34,365 nt of DNA from Deltaproteobacteria bacterium (GTDB lineage Bacteria; Myxococcota_A; Polyangia; HGW-17; JAJRWW01), in contig JAOZUO010000084.1 in NCBI GenBank assembly GCA_029938605.1, forward strand, positions 1 through 34,365, in the 5' to 3' direction. Each line of letters begins with the position of its first letter. Within the stretch, counting starts at the first letter, position 1. The translations under genes and the position numbers were made by a program. Positions 9,737-16,725 of this stretch are shown one piece after another. A model generated the notes under the pieces. It was not told the origin of the DNA and ran no database searches. It worked only from the letters and a program-made list of their open reading frames with translations.

Positions 9737-10801
9737 ATGCATAAAGTTTGTGCCTTCGCGGTGGCGCTCCTGCTCACCACTGCTGCGGGACCGTTAGCCG
9801 AGGCCGCGCCGAGCGGGAATAAGAAGCTGGCCAAGAAGCTCTTCGAGAAAGGGGAGCTTTTCTACCAGCAGGGGGATTTCCCCAAGGCCCTGTCTTACTA
9901 TAAGCGAGCGCACAAGACGCTCCGGCACCCGGCCTTCATCTTCAACATCGCCCAGTGTCATCGCCAGCTCAAGCACTGGACCAAGGCGCTGTTTTTCTAC
10001 CGGCTCTTTCTGTCGGAGCGACCGAGTGCGCCCAACCGGGTGGAGGTTCGGCGCCGCATCCAGGACATGGCGGCGAAGGCCGCGGCGCAGGATGCCCTCA
10101 GTAAGCAGGTGGGCCGGGTCTCCATCATCACCACGCCCGAGGGCGCCGCGGTGCGGGTGGACAAGTTTTCCGGCCCGGCGGCGGGCACCACGCCGGTGAT
10201 CCTGAGCCTGTCGGCGGGGGCGCACCTGGTGCTGATCCACAAGCCGGGCTACGAGAAGATGCACAAGACCGTGACCGTGAAGTCCGGCGGGATCGCCATG
10301 ATCACCGTGACCCTCAAGCCCCTGGTGGCGCCTCGGCGGGTCGAGCCTCGGCGGGTGGAGTCTCGGCGGGTGAAGTCTCGGTGGGTCGAGCCCGGGGGAG
10401 TGGCGCCCCGGCGAGCCCTCGCGCCGGATCCCGGTACCACGCTTGCACCCGCGTCCCGGGCCTACAAGCCATTCTGGAAACGTTGGTGGTTCTGGAGCGG
10501 GGTCGCCGTGAGCGCCGTGGCCGTGGGGCTGGGTTCCATCGCCGGGACCATCGCGCTCTCAGAGGCCGACAATTACCTGACCGAAGGGAACGCGGAATCC
10601 TACAACGAAGCCAAGAAAACCGCGCGGATTGCGGATGCAATGCTGCTGAGCGGCGCGGTGGTGGCCATCGCCACCACCATAGGGGCCGTCATCATCCATG
10701 GGCGTTACAAAAAGAAGCTCCGCGAGCGGGTGAACCCCGTGACCGTCACCCCCGCCTGCGGTGCCCGTGGCTGCGGGGTCTTCGTGTACGGCAGATTCTA
10801 G
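9737..10801 (+). CDS. TPR and PEGA domain envelope protein
   Basis: About 354 residues; ATG at 9737 chosen over the GTG at 9731 because an AGAGAGAG stretch lies at better spacing. A cleavable signal peptide ends near AEAAPSG. TPR-like helices follow (about 25-105: KKLFEKGELFYQQGDFPKALSYYKRA and similar, described by their A/Y/A pattern), then a PEGA domain (about 130-195: GRVSIITTPEGAAVRVD, HLVLIHKPGYEKMHKTVTV). Next is an Arg/Val-rich linker encoded by a 15-bp tandem repeat, then two hydrophobic segments (about 253-275 and 308-328) flanking a polar stretch. PEGA domains are known from surface and S-layer-associated proteins. It sits between two paralogous Cys-rich lipoproteins, 89 bp after one and 10 bp before the other. 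Confidence 0.85.
   Translation: MHKVCAFAVALLLTTAAGPLAEAAPSGNKKLAKKLFEKGELFYQQGDFPKALSYYKRAHKTLRHPAFIFNIAQCHRQLKHWTKALFFYRLFLSERPSAPNRVEVRRRIQDMAAKAAAQDALSKQVGRVSIITTPEGAAVRVDKFSGPAAGTTPVILSLSAGAHLVLIHKPGYEKMHKTVTVKSGGIAMITVTLKPLVAPRRVEPRRVESRRVKSRWVEPGGVAPRRALAPDPGTTLAPASRAYKPFWKRWWFWSGVAVSAVAVGLGSIAGTIALSEADNYLTEGNAESYNEAKKTARIADAMLLSGAVVAIATTIGAVIIHGRYKKKLRERVNPVTVTPACGARGCGVFVYGRF
10330..10404 (+). repeat. 15-bp tandem repeat encoding Arg-Arg-Val linker
   Basis: Four clear 15-bp units (10330-10389, form GYCTCGGCGGGTSRA) and a diverged fifth encode the RRVEP/RRVES/RRVKS linker of the TPR-PEGA protein. It lies between the PEGA domain and the first membrane segment, so copy-number change would alter linker length in frame. 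Confidence 0.8.
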
Positions 10802-10811
10802 AGGCTAGACC

Positions 10812-11696
10812 ATGACACGATTGACGAGCTCATCGAAGCATCAAGGGGTTCGGGTGACGTTGTCTCCGGGCGACGTGTTGGCGGTGGCGCTGGTGGCCGT
10901 GCTGGCGACGGGGCTGGTGGCCGGCTGCTCCGCTATCATCGAGAAGAAGCTAGGGGACAGGGACAGGGAGGACGTCTGCGGGGACGGGGTGAGGGGGCCC
11001 AACGAGGAGTGCGAAGGGTCGGATTTCGGCGGCCTGGATTGCAAAACCTTCAACGGCGACAATGCCACGGGCCATCTGGAGTGCGATGAAGCCTGCAGGA
11101 TCGATGTTCAGTACTGCATGGGCGGGGAGGGCTGCGGCAATGGCATCTGTGAGCCCGGTGAAGACCCACAAAATTGCTTGAGTGATTGCTACTGTGGCGA
11201 TGGCCACTGCCAGTACTGGGAGGACCCCGAGCTGTGTCCCGAGGATTGCGATTGGTCCGCTGAGTGTGGCAATGGAGTCCGGGAACACGGCGAGCAGTGT
11301 GATGGCGGTGATAACGGAGGGCATACCTGTTTGTCTATCGGCTACCTGTCCGGAAGCCTCGGCTGCCTTGATGATTGCCGGTTTGATGACTTTCTCTGTA
11401 ATACCAATGGCCTGGGATTTGATGGAGACTATTGCGGCAATGCTGGTGACTGCATAGGAGACACCTGTCTCTTGATCCCTGTCGAAGTGGGGCCAGATAT
11501 GACCTATTGCTCCCACGTCTGCGATTTCGGTATCTGTCCCGGCGCCGGGATTTGCATTCCAGGGCCGGGTGGGTATGCGCCGCTGTGCTATTCGCGGTGC
11601 GCGGAACCCATAGTGGACTACTGTCAGGACGGCTTCGAGTGTCAGCTTTGGGGAGAGCCACAAGAATCTATTTGCTGGCCGGTGAACCCGCTCTGA
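10812..11696 (+). CDS. Cys-rich repeat lipoprotein (paralogue 2)
   Basis: 294 residues, a shorter paralogue of the lipoprotein at 8334. Signal peptide with lipobox VAGC is followed by SAIIEKKLGD. Repeats include CGDGVRGPNEECEGSDFGG, a GGEGCGNGICEPGED unit, a CGDGHCQYWEDPELCPEDC unit and CGNGVREHGEQCDGGDNGG. It ends with the same terminal Cys module (CGNAGDC, YCSHVCDFGICPGAG, CYSRC). The two paralogues match most strongly in the lipobox region and first repeats, so they arose by duplication around the TPR-PEGA gene. Only 10 bp separates it from that gene. It is expected at the outer membrane; function unknown. Confidence 0.85.
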   Translation: MTRLTSSSKHQGVRVTLSPGDVLAVALVAVLATGLVAGCSAIIEKKLGDRDREDVCGDGVRGPNEECEGSDFGGLDCKTFNGDNATGHLECDEACRIDVQYCMGGEGCGNGICEPGEDPQNCLSDCYCGDGHCQYWEDPELCPEDCDWSAECGNGVREHGEQCDGGDNGGHTCLSIGYLSGSLGCLDDCRFDDFLCNTNGLGFDGDYCGNAGDCIGDTCLLIPVEVGPDMTYCSHVCDFGICPGAGICIPGPGGYAPLCYSRCAEPIVDYCQDGFECQLWGEPQESICWPVNPL

Positions 11697-11709
11697 TCTG
11701 CCCAATGGA

Positions 11710-13449
11710 TTACGGGATGAGAAGGGTCGCATTGCCCATGGCGTCGGTGCGGCCGTTTTGGGCGTAGACCTTCACGTAGTATCGGCCCGGGGGTAGGGTC
11801 CTGGGGACCCGGAGCGTCGCCCGGGCGCGGCCGTCGGTGTAGCGCAGCACCTGGGTAGAGACGATCTTGTCGTTGGCGGTGCGGTAGTTGTCGAGCAGTA
11901 CGCGGTCCCGGCGGGGGTCACTGTCCTTGGGCAACTTCTGGAGGCGGCCGAGGATGACCTTGCGGCGGGTCTCCAGGGTGAACCGGGCCACGCCGGCTTT
12001 GGGTGTGGAGAAGCGGGCGGTGACCACCAGGGGTTCGCCGGGCCGGGGCCGGGGATTGTCCGAGGTCAGTTGAATCTCGGCCCGCCCAGACACATAGGGG
12101 ATCTTCAGCGCCGGATCGCCGAGCAGCACGTACAGGCGCAGGTGGGTCTGCTGGAGGTGGTCCATCTGCGCCTTGGTGGAGACTATAGCGGCGAGGGTGT
12201 CGATGACGTCCCGCCCGGAGTCGCGCTGTCGGATCATGCGACCCTTGGCGCGCTGGAGCAAGAGCCCCACCGTCCGGACGCGGAGGGTGGCGGACAGGCG
12301 GCCCATCTCCCGCACGAGCAGGGTATTGGGATAGGGGTGGGAGACCCCGGTGGCTGCGATGACGGCCGGGGGGCCCTGCCGGTGGCGGAGGAGCTTCTCG
12401 CCCAGGCCGTCGGCGCCGGAGAAGGTGCCCATCTCGCAGGCCACCAGGAGTAGGATGGCGGGCCGGTTGCGCATGCGGAGCTTGCGGGCGAGGTGGCTGA
12501 CCTTCCACAGGTCGTAGCTCTTGCCGTTCCATCGGCCCACCTGCGGGCCCTTGGGCGTGCCGTGGCCAATGTAGACCGTGAATAGGGAGCCGGCGTTGAG
12601 CAGCTCGTAGACCCGGTCGGAGAAGCGCTGGGGGGGGTAGGCCGCCGGTGAGCCCTTGGCACCGTAGAGCATGTGGAGGTCGTAGTCGTAGCTAAGCTGC
12701 TCCATGAGGTCCCAGGTCACGCCCTCGATGAGCGAGTCCACCAAGGCGCCGAAGTTCCCAGGTGCGCCGAACAGGTTGATGCGCCGGTTCCACAGTCCCA
12801 CCCGGTAGGTGGACTCGTACTGCTTCACCTTGGCGCGCACGATGTCCACCTCGGCGTCCGAGAGCGCCGGGATCCGGCCCAACGCGAGGTCGGGGATCCC
12901 GTCACCGTCCATGTCCTCATAGGGGTTGTCGGTGACGATGGGCGACTTCGCCTTGCGGTAGCGCCACGCCGGCAGAGGGGAGGGAGCGTCCCCGAGCAGC
13001 AGCACATAGAAGGGCTTTTGGGGGTCCCGGGCCGCGAAGTGGGCCTTGATGTGCGCGCGGATCCCCCGGCGCAGGACGTCGGGCCGCGCCTTTTTCGAGG
13101 TGGCCGGAGGGACCAGCGCTCCGGTGAGCACGAGCGCCGTGTGGTGTCCCGACCGCGTCCGGTAGCTTTTCCAGCGCCGGGCCGAGGCGGCCAGGGAGGT
13201 CGCGGCCACGATGAGGTAGTCCACGCGCGGTGGTGCGGTCTTGGAGATTCGGGGCGGCGGCCGACCCGTCACCGCACGCGTTGTGGGCGTCTGTTTTGGG
13301 GTCTTGTCTGGGCTCTTGTCTGGGCTCTTGCTGCGGGTTGCGGACGGATCCTGGGCATCGGATCCCCGAGCGCATCCGACCAGAAAAGTGCCTTGTAGCA
13401 ACAGAATCCAGATTGCCAGCGAAGTGGCGTATGCGACAGGACGCAGCAT
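11710..13449 (-). CDS. Lipoprotein cysteine protease, gingipain-like (peptidase family C25)
   Basis: 579 residues from the ATG at 13449, chosen for its strong AGGAGG 5 bp upstream. The signal peptide ends in lipobox LVGC and is followed by a Ser/Thr/Lys/Pro linker. The peptidase domain matches family C25: VDYLIVAATSLAASARRWKSY is the entry, then YVLLLGDAPS, MDGDGIPDLALGRIPA, a catalytic His at about residue 296 (YIGHGTP) and the candidate nucleophile Cys at about 338 (LLLVACEMGTFSG), and the closing LRLYVLLGDPALKIPY. The C-terminal 120 residues look like an Ig-like beta domain. Family knowledge: C25 enzymes cleave after Arg or Lys or act in secretion systems. No type IX secretion gene is visible, and lipidation argues for a membrane-tethered protease. 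Transcribed divergently from the catabolic operon. Confidence 0.85.
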   Translation of the reverse strand: MLRPVAYATSLAIWILLLQGTFLVGCARGSDAQDPSATRSKSPDKSPDKTPKQTPTTRAVTGRPPPRISKTAPPRVDYLIVAATSLAASARRWKSYRTRSGHHTALVLTGALVPPATSKKARPDVLRRGIRAHIKAHFAARDPQKPFYVLLLGDAPSPLPAWRYRKAKSPIVTDNPYEDMDGDGIPDLALGRIPALSDAEVDIVRAKVKQYESTYRVGLWNRRINLFGAPGNFGALVDSLIEGVTWDLMEQLSYDYDLHMLYGAKGSPAAYPPQRFSDRVYELLNAGSLFTVYIGHGTPKGPQVGRWNGKSYDLWKVSHLARKLRMRNRPAILLLVACEMGTFSGADGLGEKLLRHRQGPPAVIAATGVSHPYPNTLLVREMGRLSATLRVRTVGLLLQRAKGRMIRQRDSGRDVIDTLAAIVSTKAQMDHLQQTHLRLYVLLGDPALKIPYVSGRAEIQLTSDNPRPRPGEPLVVTARFSTPKAGVARFTLETRRKVILGRLQKLPKDSDPRRDRVLLDNYRTANDKIVSTQVLRYTDGRARATLRVPRTLPPGRYYVKVYAQNGRTDAMGNATLLIP

Positions 13450-13482
13450 ACCTCCTAGTATGGCATGAGTCCCCTGGTTTTG

Positions 13483-13497
13483 CCTCCCTGGGGGAGG
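13483..13497. promoter_or_regulatory. GC-rich dyad upstream of the catabolic promoter
   Basis: CCTCCC-TGG-GGGAGG lies in the divergent intergenic region, 12 bp upstream of the -35 hexamer of the plus-strand operon and 33 bp upstream of the protease start. It could be an activator or repressor site; it has no T-tract to act as a terminator. Confidence 0.3.
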
Positions 13498-13509
13498 GGC
13501 GATTCCCGG

Positions 13510-13537
13510 TTGGCATTCGGGCCCATTTGGATATGAT
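13510..13537 (+). promoter_or_regulatory. Predicted sigma70-type promoter of the mutase/Mo-hydroxylase operon
   Basis: TTGGCA (13510-13515) and TATGAT (13532-13537), each one mismatch from consensus, are separated by 16 bp. The predicted start site is near 13544, giving a leader of about 33 nt before the acyl-CoA dehydrogenase ATG and its GGAGG. Confidence 0.55.
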
Positions 13538-13544
13538 GTCCGCT

Positions 13545-13559
13545 GAATCATAGTGATTC
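13545..13559. promoter_or_regulatory. Operator-like perfect dyad at the predicted transcription start
   Basis: GAATCA-TAG-TGATTC is a perfect 6+3+6 dyad beginning about 8 bp after the -10 hexamer. Its size and position are those of a dimeric repressor site (TetR, MarR or GntR type). No regulator gene is in the neighbourhood, so the protein is unknown. Confidence 0.45.
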
Positions 13560-13576
13560 TGGCATGGAGGCCGGTG

Positions 13577-14713
13577 ATGGATCTCGCGCTTACACCTGAA
13601 CAGGAGGCGATTCGGGATAACTTCGCCCGGTTCTGCAATGAGCAGATTAAGCCCCGGGCCGAGGCCATGGACGAAGCCGAGGAGTTTCCGCGGGAGCTGT
13701 TTGGCATGGTGAGTGAGCTCGGGTTCTTCGAGATGCGCTATCCGGAGGAGGACGGCGGCGTGGACGCAGGCATCATCGCCTGCTGTCTGGGCATAGAGGA
13801 GATCTGCCGGGGGTCGCTGTCACTGGGAGCCGTGTGCCAGATGCAGGGGCTTATGGGCACGTATTTCCTACAGCGGTTGGGATCGGACGAGCTCAAGGAT
13901 CGGCTGTTTCGTCCAGCGTTGGCCGGAGAAAAAGTCGGGACCATCTGCATGACCGAGCCGGGTGCCGGGAGCAACCTGTTTGGCATGCGCACCCGGGCCG
14001 AGGAGCGGGACGGGGGCTGGGTGCTAAATGGCCAGAAGATGTGGATCACCAGCGCTCCGGTGGCGGACTTCTTCACGGTGTTCGCCAAGGTGGGTGATCC
14101 CGAGGGGAAGGACATCGGCATCTTCCTGGTGGAGCGGGACAACCCGGGGCTCGAGGTGGGGCGCTCCATTCGCAAGCTGGGGGTTCGCGCGTCCATCACC
14201 AGTGAGGTGGCGCTGGACGACTGCCGGGTGGAGTCGGGTCACGTGCTGGGCGAGCCGGGCGAGGGGCTTGGCTACCTGCGTGGAATTCTGGATGAGATCC
14301 GCATCGTCACGGCGGCCATGGCCGTGGGCGGAGCGCGGGGGGCTCTGGAAGAGAGCCTGGCCTACGCGAAGGATCGGGTGCAGTTCGGGCGGCCCATCTC
14401 CAAGTATCAGGCCATCCGATTCAAGTTCGCCGAGATGGCCACGGAGCTGGAGGTGGCCCGTCAGATGACCTACTACGCGGCGGCGCGGTCCGAGGCGGAT
14501 CTGCCTCGCACCAAGGAGGCCGCCATGGCGAAGATGTTCGCCAGCGAAGCGGCCTTCCGGGTGTGTGACCAGGCCGCGCGTATCATGGCCGCCTACGGCT
14601 ACGCCATGGAGTACCCCATTCAACGCTATCTGCGAGACATACGCTTCACCCTCATCGGGGGGGGCACGTCGGAGATGATGAAGATGATCATCGCCAAGGA
14701 GATGGGAACATGA
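13577..14713 (+). CDS. Acyl-CoA dehydrogenase
   Basis: 378 residues from the ATG at 13577 (GGAGG 7 bp upstream). FAD acyl-CoA dehydrogenase signatures: MTEPGAGSNLFGMRTRA, GWVLNGQKMWITSAPVADFF, VQFGRPISKYQAIRFKFAEM, and the C-terminal YLRDIRFTLIGGGTSEMM. The canonical catalytic Glu of medium-chain enzymes (YEGT loop) is Gly here, as in the isovaleryl-CoA group where the base sits on a different helix. Glu240 in the ILDEIR segment, next to that alternative position, is the likely candidate. It would introduce an alpha,beta double bond into a CoA ester, passing electrons to ETF. The IVD-like active site suggests a branched or bulky acyl chain (inference). First gene of the operon; its TGA overlaps the next ATG. 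Confidence 0.9.
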   Translation: MDLALTPEQEAIRDNFARFCNEQIKPRAEAMDEAEEFPRELFGMVSELGFFEMRYPEEDGGVDAGIIACCLGIEEICRGSLSLGAVCQMQGLMGTYFLQRLGSDELKDRLFRPALAGEKVGTICMTEPGAGSNLFGMRTRAEERDGGWVLNGQKMWITSAPVADFFTVFAKVGDPEGKDIGIFLVERDNPGLEVGRSIRKLGVRASITSEVALDDCRVESGHVLGEPGEGLGYLRGILDEIRIVTAAMAVGGARGALEESLAYAKDRVQFGRPISKYQAIRFKFAEMATELEVARQMTYYAAARSEADLPRTKEAAMAKMFASEAAFRVCDQAARIMAAYGYAMEYPIQRYLRDIRFTLIGGGTSEMMKMIIAKEMGT

Positions 14714-15108
14714 TGACAGAACGCACACCTCGGGTGCTCTTGGCCAAGCCGGGCCTGGACGGTCACGATCGCGGCGTGAAGGTCGTGGCGCTGGCCCTGC
14801 GGGACGCGGGGTTCGAGGTCATCTACACCGGCCTCCGGCAGTCCCCGGAGGCCATCGTGAATATCGCCGCTCAGGAGGCGGTGGACGTCATCGGGCTCTC
14901 CATCCTTTCGGGGTCGCACCTGCCCATTTGCGCGCGCATGCGTGACGTAATCGAGGAGGCGGGCCTGGAGGACAAGCTGTGGATCGTGGGCGGCAACATC
15001 CCCCACGGCGATCGGCCCAAACTGGAGAAACTGGGCGTCAACCGCGTCTTCCCCACCGGCTCTCCCTTCGACGAGATCGTGAGTTATCTAAAGGAGCAGC
15101 TCCCATGA
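14710..15108 (+). CDS. Acyl-CoA mutase small subunit, B12-binding
   Basis: 132 residues forming a stand-alone cobalamin-binding domain. The signature DxHxxG is present (Asp17, His19, Gly22 in KPGLDGHDRG) with the preceding Lys13 that pairs with the axial-ligand His. Later SILSGSH and WIVGGNIP supply the loops for the nucleotide tail. Length and order match small subunits of two-subunit mutases (methylmalonyl-, 2-hydroxyisobutyryl-, isobutyryl-CoA type). ATGA overlaps join it to genes on both sides, so stoichiometric synthesis with the large subunit is expected. There is no MeaB/ArgK-type G-protein chaperone in the window; reactivation would rely on one encoded elsewhere. Confidence 0.93.
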   Translation: MMTERTPRVLLAKPGLDGHDRGVKVVALALRDAGFEVIYTGLRQSPEAIVNIAAQEAVDVIGLSILSGSHLPICARMRDVIEEAGLEDKLWIVGGNIPHGDRPKLEKLGVNRVFPTGSPFDEIVSYLKEQLP

Positions 15109-16715
15109 GCCCCAAGAAGATCGACCTGGAGCCGGTGGTGCTCGAGAGCGGCATAGAGGTCAAGCCAGTCTACGGTCCTGACGACGTGCGGGCGTCGGCC
15201 ACGGATCTGCCCGTGGGGGGGCCGGGGGAGTTTCCCTTCACCCGGGGCATCCACAAGCTCATGTACCGGGCACGGCCCTGGACCATGCGGCAGTACTCGG
15301 GCTTCGGCACAGCCGAGGACACCAACCAGCGCTTCCACTACCTCATCGAGCGCGGCCAGACCGGGCTGAACGTGGCCTTCGATCTGCCGTCGCAGATCGG
15401 CCTGGACTCCGACGACCCCATGGCCGCCGGTGAGGTGGGGCGCGTGGGCATGTCCGTCGACACCCTGGCCGACATGGAGACGGCCTTCGAGGGCGTGGAC
15501 CTGAACAAGATCACTGTGTCGCTGACCATCAACGGCTCGGCCACCACCATGATCGCCATGTACGCGGCCATGGCCGAGAAGCGCGGCTACGACCTGCAGT
15601 CCCTGCGCGGCACGGCCCAGAATGACATCCTCAAGGAGTTCGTGGGACGTTCCACGTGGATTTTCCCGGTGGAGCCCTCGGTGAAGCTGGTGGGCGACAC
15701 CATCGAGTACTGCGCCCAGCACATCCCCAAGTACAGTCCCGTGAGTGTGTGCGGCTATCATATCCGCGAGTCCGGGGCCAACCCCGTGCAGGAGATGGCC
15801 TACGCCTTCCTTATCGCCAAGGCGTATACGGACCACTCCCTGGCGAGGGGATTGGACATCGACGAGTTCGCCGGGCGGCTGTCGTTTAACTTCGACATCC
15901 ACGGTAACCTCTTCGAGCAGGTGGCCAAGTTCCGGGCTGGACGACGGCTTTGGGCGTCCATCGTCAAGGGCTACGGAGCGAAGAACCCCAAGTCCATGTG
16001 GCTGCGCATGATCGCCGGCGGCGGGGGCGGTGGGCTCACCATCGAGCAGCCCGAGAACAATATCGCCCGGGGGGCCTACTACGCCTTGATTAGCGCCTTG
16101 TCGGGCACGCAGACCATGGCCCTTTGCAGTTACGATGAGGCCTACACGATCCCCACGGAGAAGGCCGCGCGCATCTCCCTGCGCACCATGCAGATCCTCA
16201 TCCATGAGATGGGGCTCACCGATACGGTGGATCCTCTCGGTGGCAGCTACTTTGTCGAGACCCTCACCAATGAGATGGAGGTGAAGATCCGCGCGGTCAT
16301 GGACGAGGTGGAGCAGCAGGGCGGCATCGTCAAGGCCATCAGCGAAGGCGCCATCCAGGCCCAGGTGGCCCGCCAAGCCTACCTGTACGAAAAGGGGGTG
16401 TTCGACGGCACTGTAAAGAAGGTGGGCGTGAACGTCTTCCGGGAGGAGGAGGGCGACGATGATCACGACGTCTCCTACCACCCATTTAATGAGGAGGATA
16501 CCGCGCGTCAGCTCGCCAAGCTGGCCAAGGTGCGCGCGGAGCGTGACTCCGCCGCAGTGGAGTCCTGCCTCGCCGCGCTCAAGGAGGCGGCCACCCGGGG
16601 CGACAACGTGATGCCCGCCACCATTGAGGCCGTCAAGGCCATGGCCACGGTGGGAGAGATCACCGGGGTCCTCAAGTCGGTCTACGGCGCCTACCAGGAG
16701 CCGCTCGCATTTTAG
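15105..16715 (+). CDS. Acyl-CoA mutase large (catalytic) subunit, methylmalonyl-CoA type
   Basis: 536 residues from the ATG at 15105 (AAGGAG upstream, ATGA overlap with the small subunit). This is the TIM-barrel substrate domain: [45 protein letters not shown] and [12 protein letters not shown]. By alignment from memory to the Propionibacterium enzyme, Tyr64 = Tyr89, Gln172 = Gln197, Arg182 = Arg207 and His219 = His244. The Tyr/Arg pair binds the methylmalonyl carboxylate; isobutyryl-type enzymes carry Phe/Gln and 2-hydroxyisobutyryl-type Ile/Gln. A carboxylated substrate such as methylmalonyl-CoA or a close analogue is therefore favoured. Oddity: the segment normally reading YPTMY is HKLMY, changing residues equivalent to Tyr75 and Thr77. 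Reaction: B12 radical 1,2-rearrangement of the carbon skeleton. Confidence 0.92.
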   Translation: MSPKKIDLEPVVLESGIEVKPVYGPDDVRASATDLPVGGPGEFPFTRGIHKLMYRARPWTMRQYSGFGTAEDTNQRFHYLIERGQTGLNVAFDLPSQIGLDSDDPMAAGEVGRVGMSVDTLADMETAFEGVDLNKITVSLTINGSATTMIAMYAAMAEKRGYDLQSLRGTAQNDILKEFVGRSTWIFPVEPSVKLVGDTIEYCAQHIPKYSPVSVCGYHIRESGANPVQEMAYAFLIAKAYTDHSLARGLDIDEFAGRLSFNFDIHGNLFEQVAKFRAGRRLWASIVKGYGAKNPKSMWLRMIAGGGGGGLTIEQPENNIARGAYYALISALSGTQTMALCSYDEAYTIPTEKAARISLRTMQILIHEMGLTDTVDPLGGSYFVETLTNEMEVKIRAVMDEVEQQGGIVKAISEGAIQAQVARQAYLYEKGVFDGTVKKVGVNVFREEEGDDDHDVSYHPFNEEDTARQLAKLAKVRAERDSAAVESCLAALKEAATRGDNVMPATIEAVKAMATVGEITGVLKSVYGAYQEPLAF

Positions 16716-16725
16716 GAGCTGGTCG

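Noticed and set aside
15105-16715. Isobutyryl-, 2-hydroxyisobutyryl- or ethylmalonyl-CoA mutase
   Set aside because: Tyr64 and Arg182 match the methylmalonyl-CoA pair, not Phe/Gln, Ile/Gln or the small-residue replacements of those enzymes.
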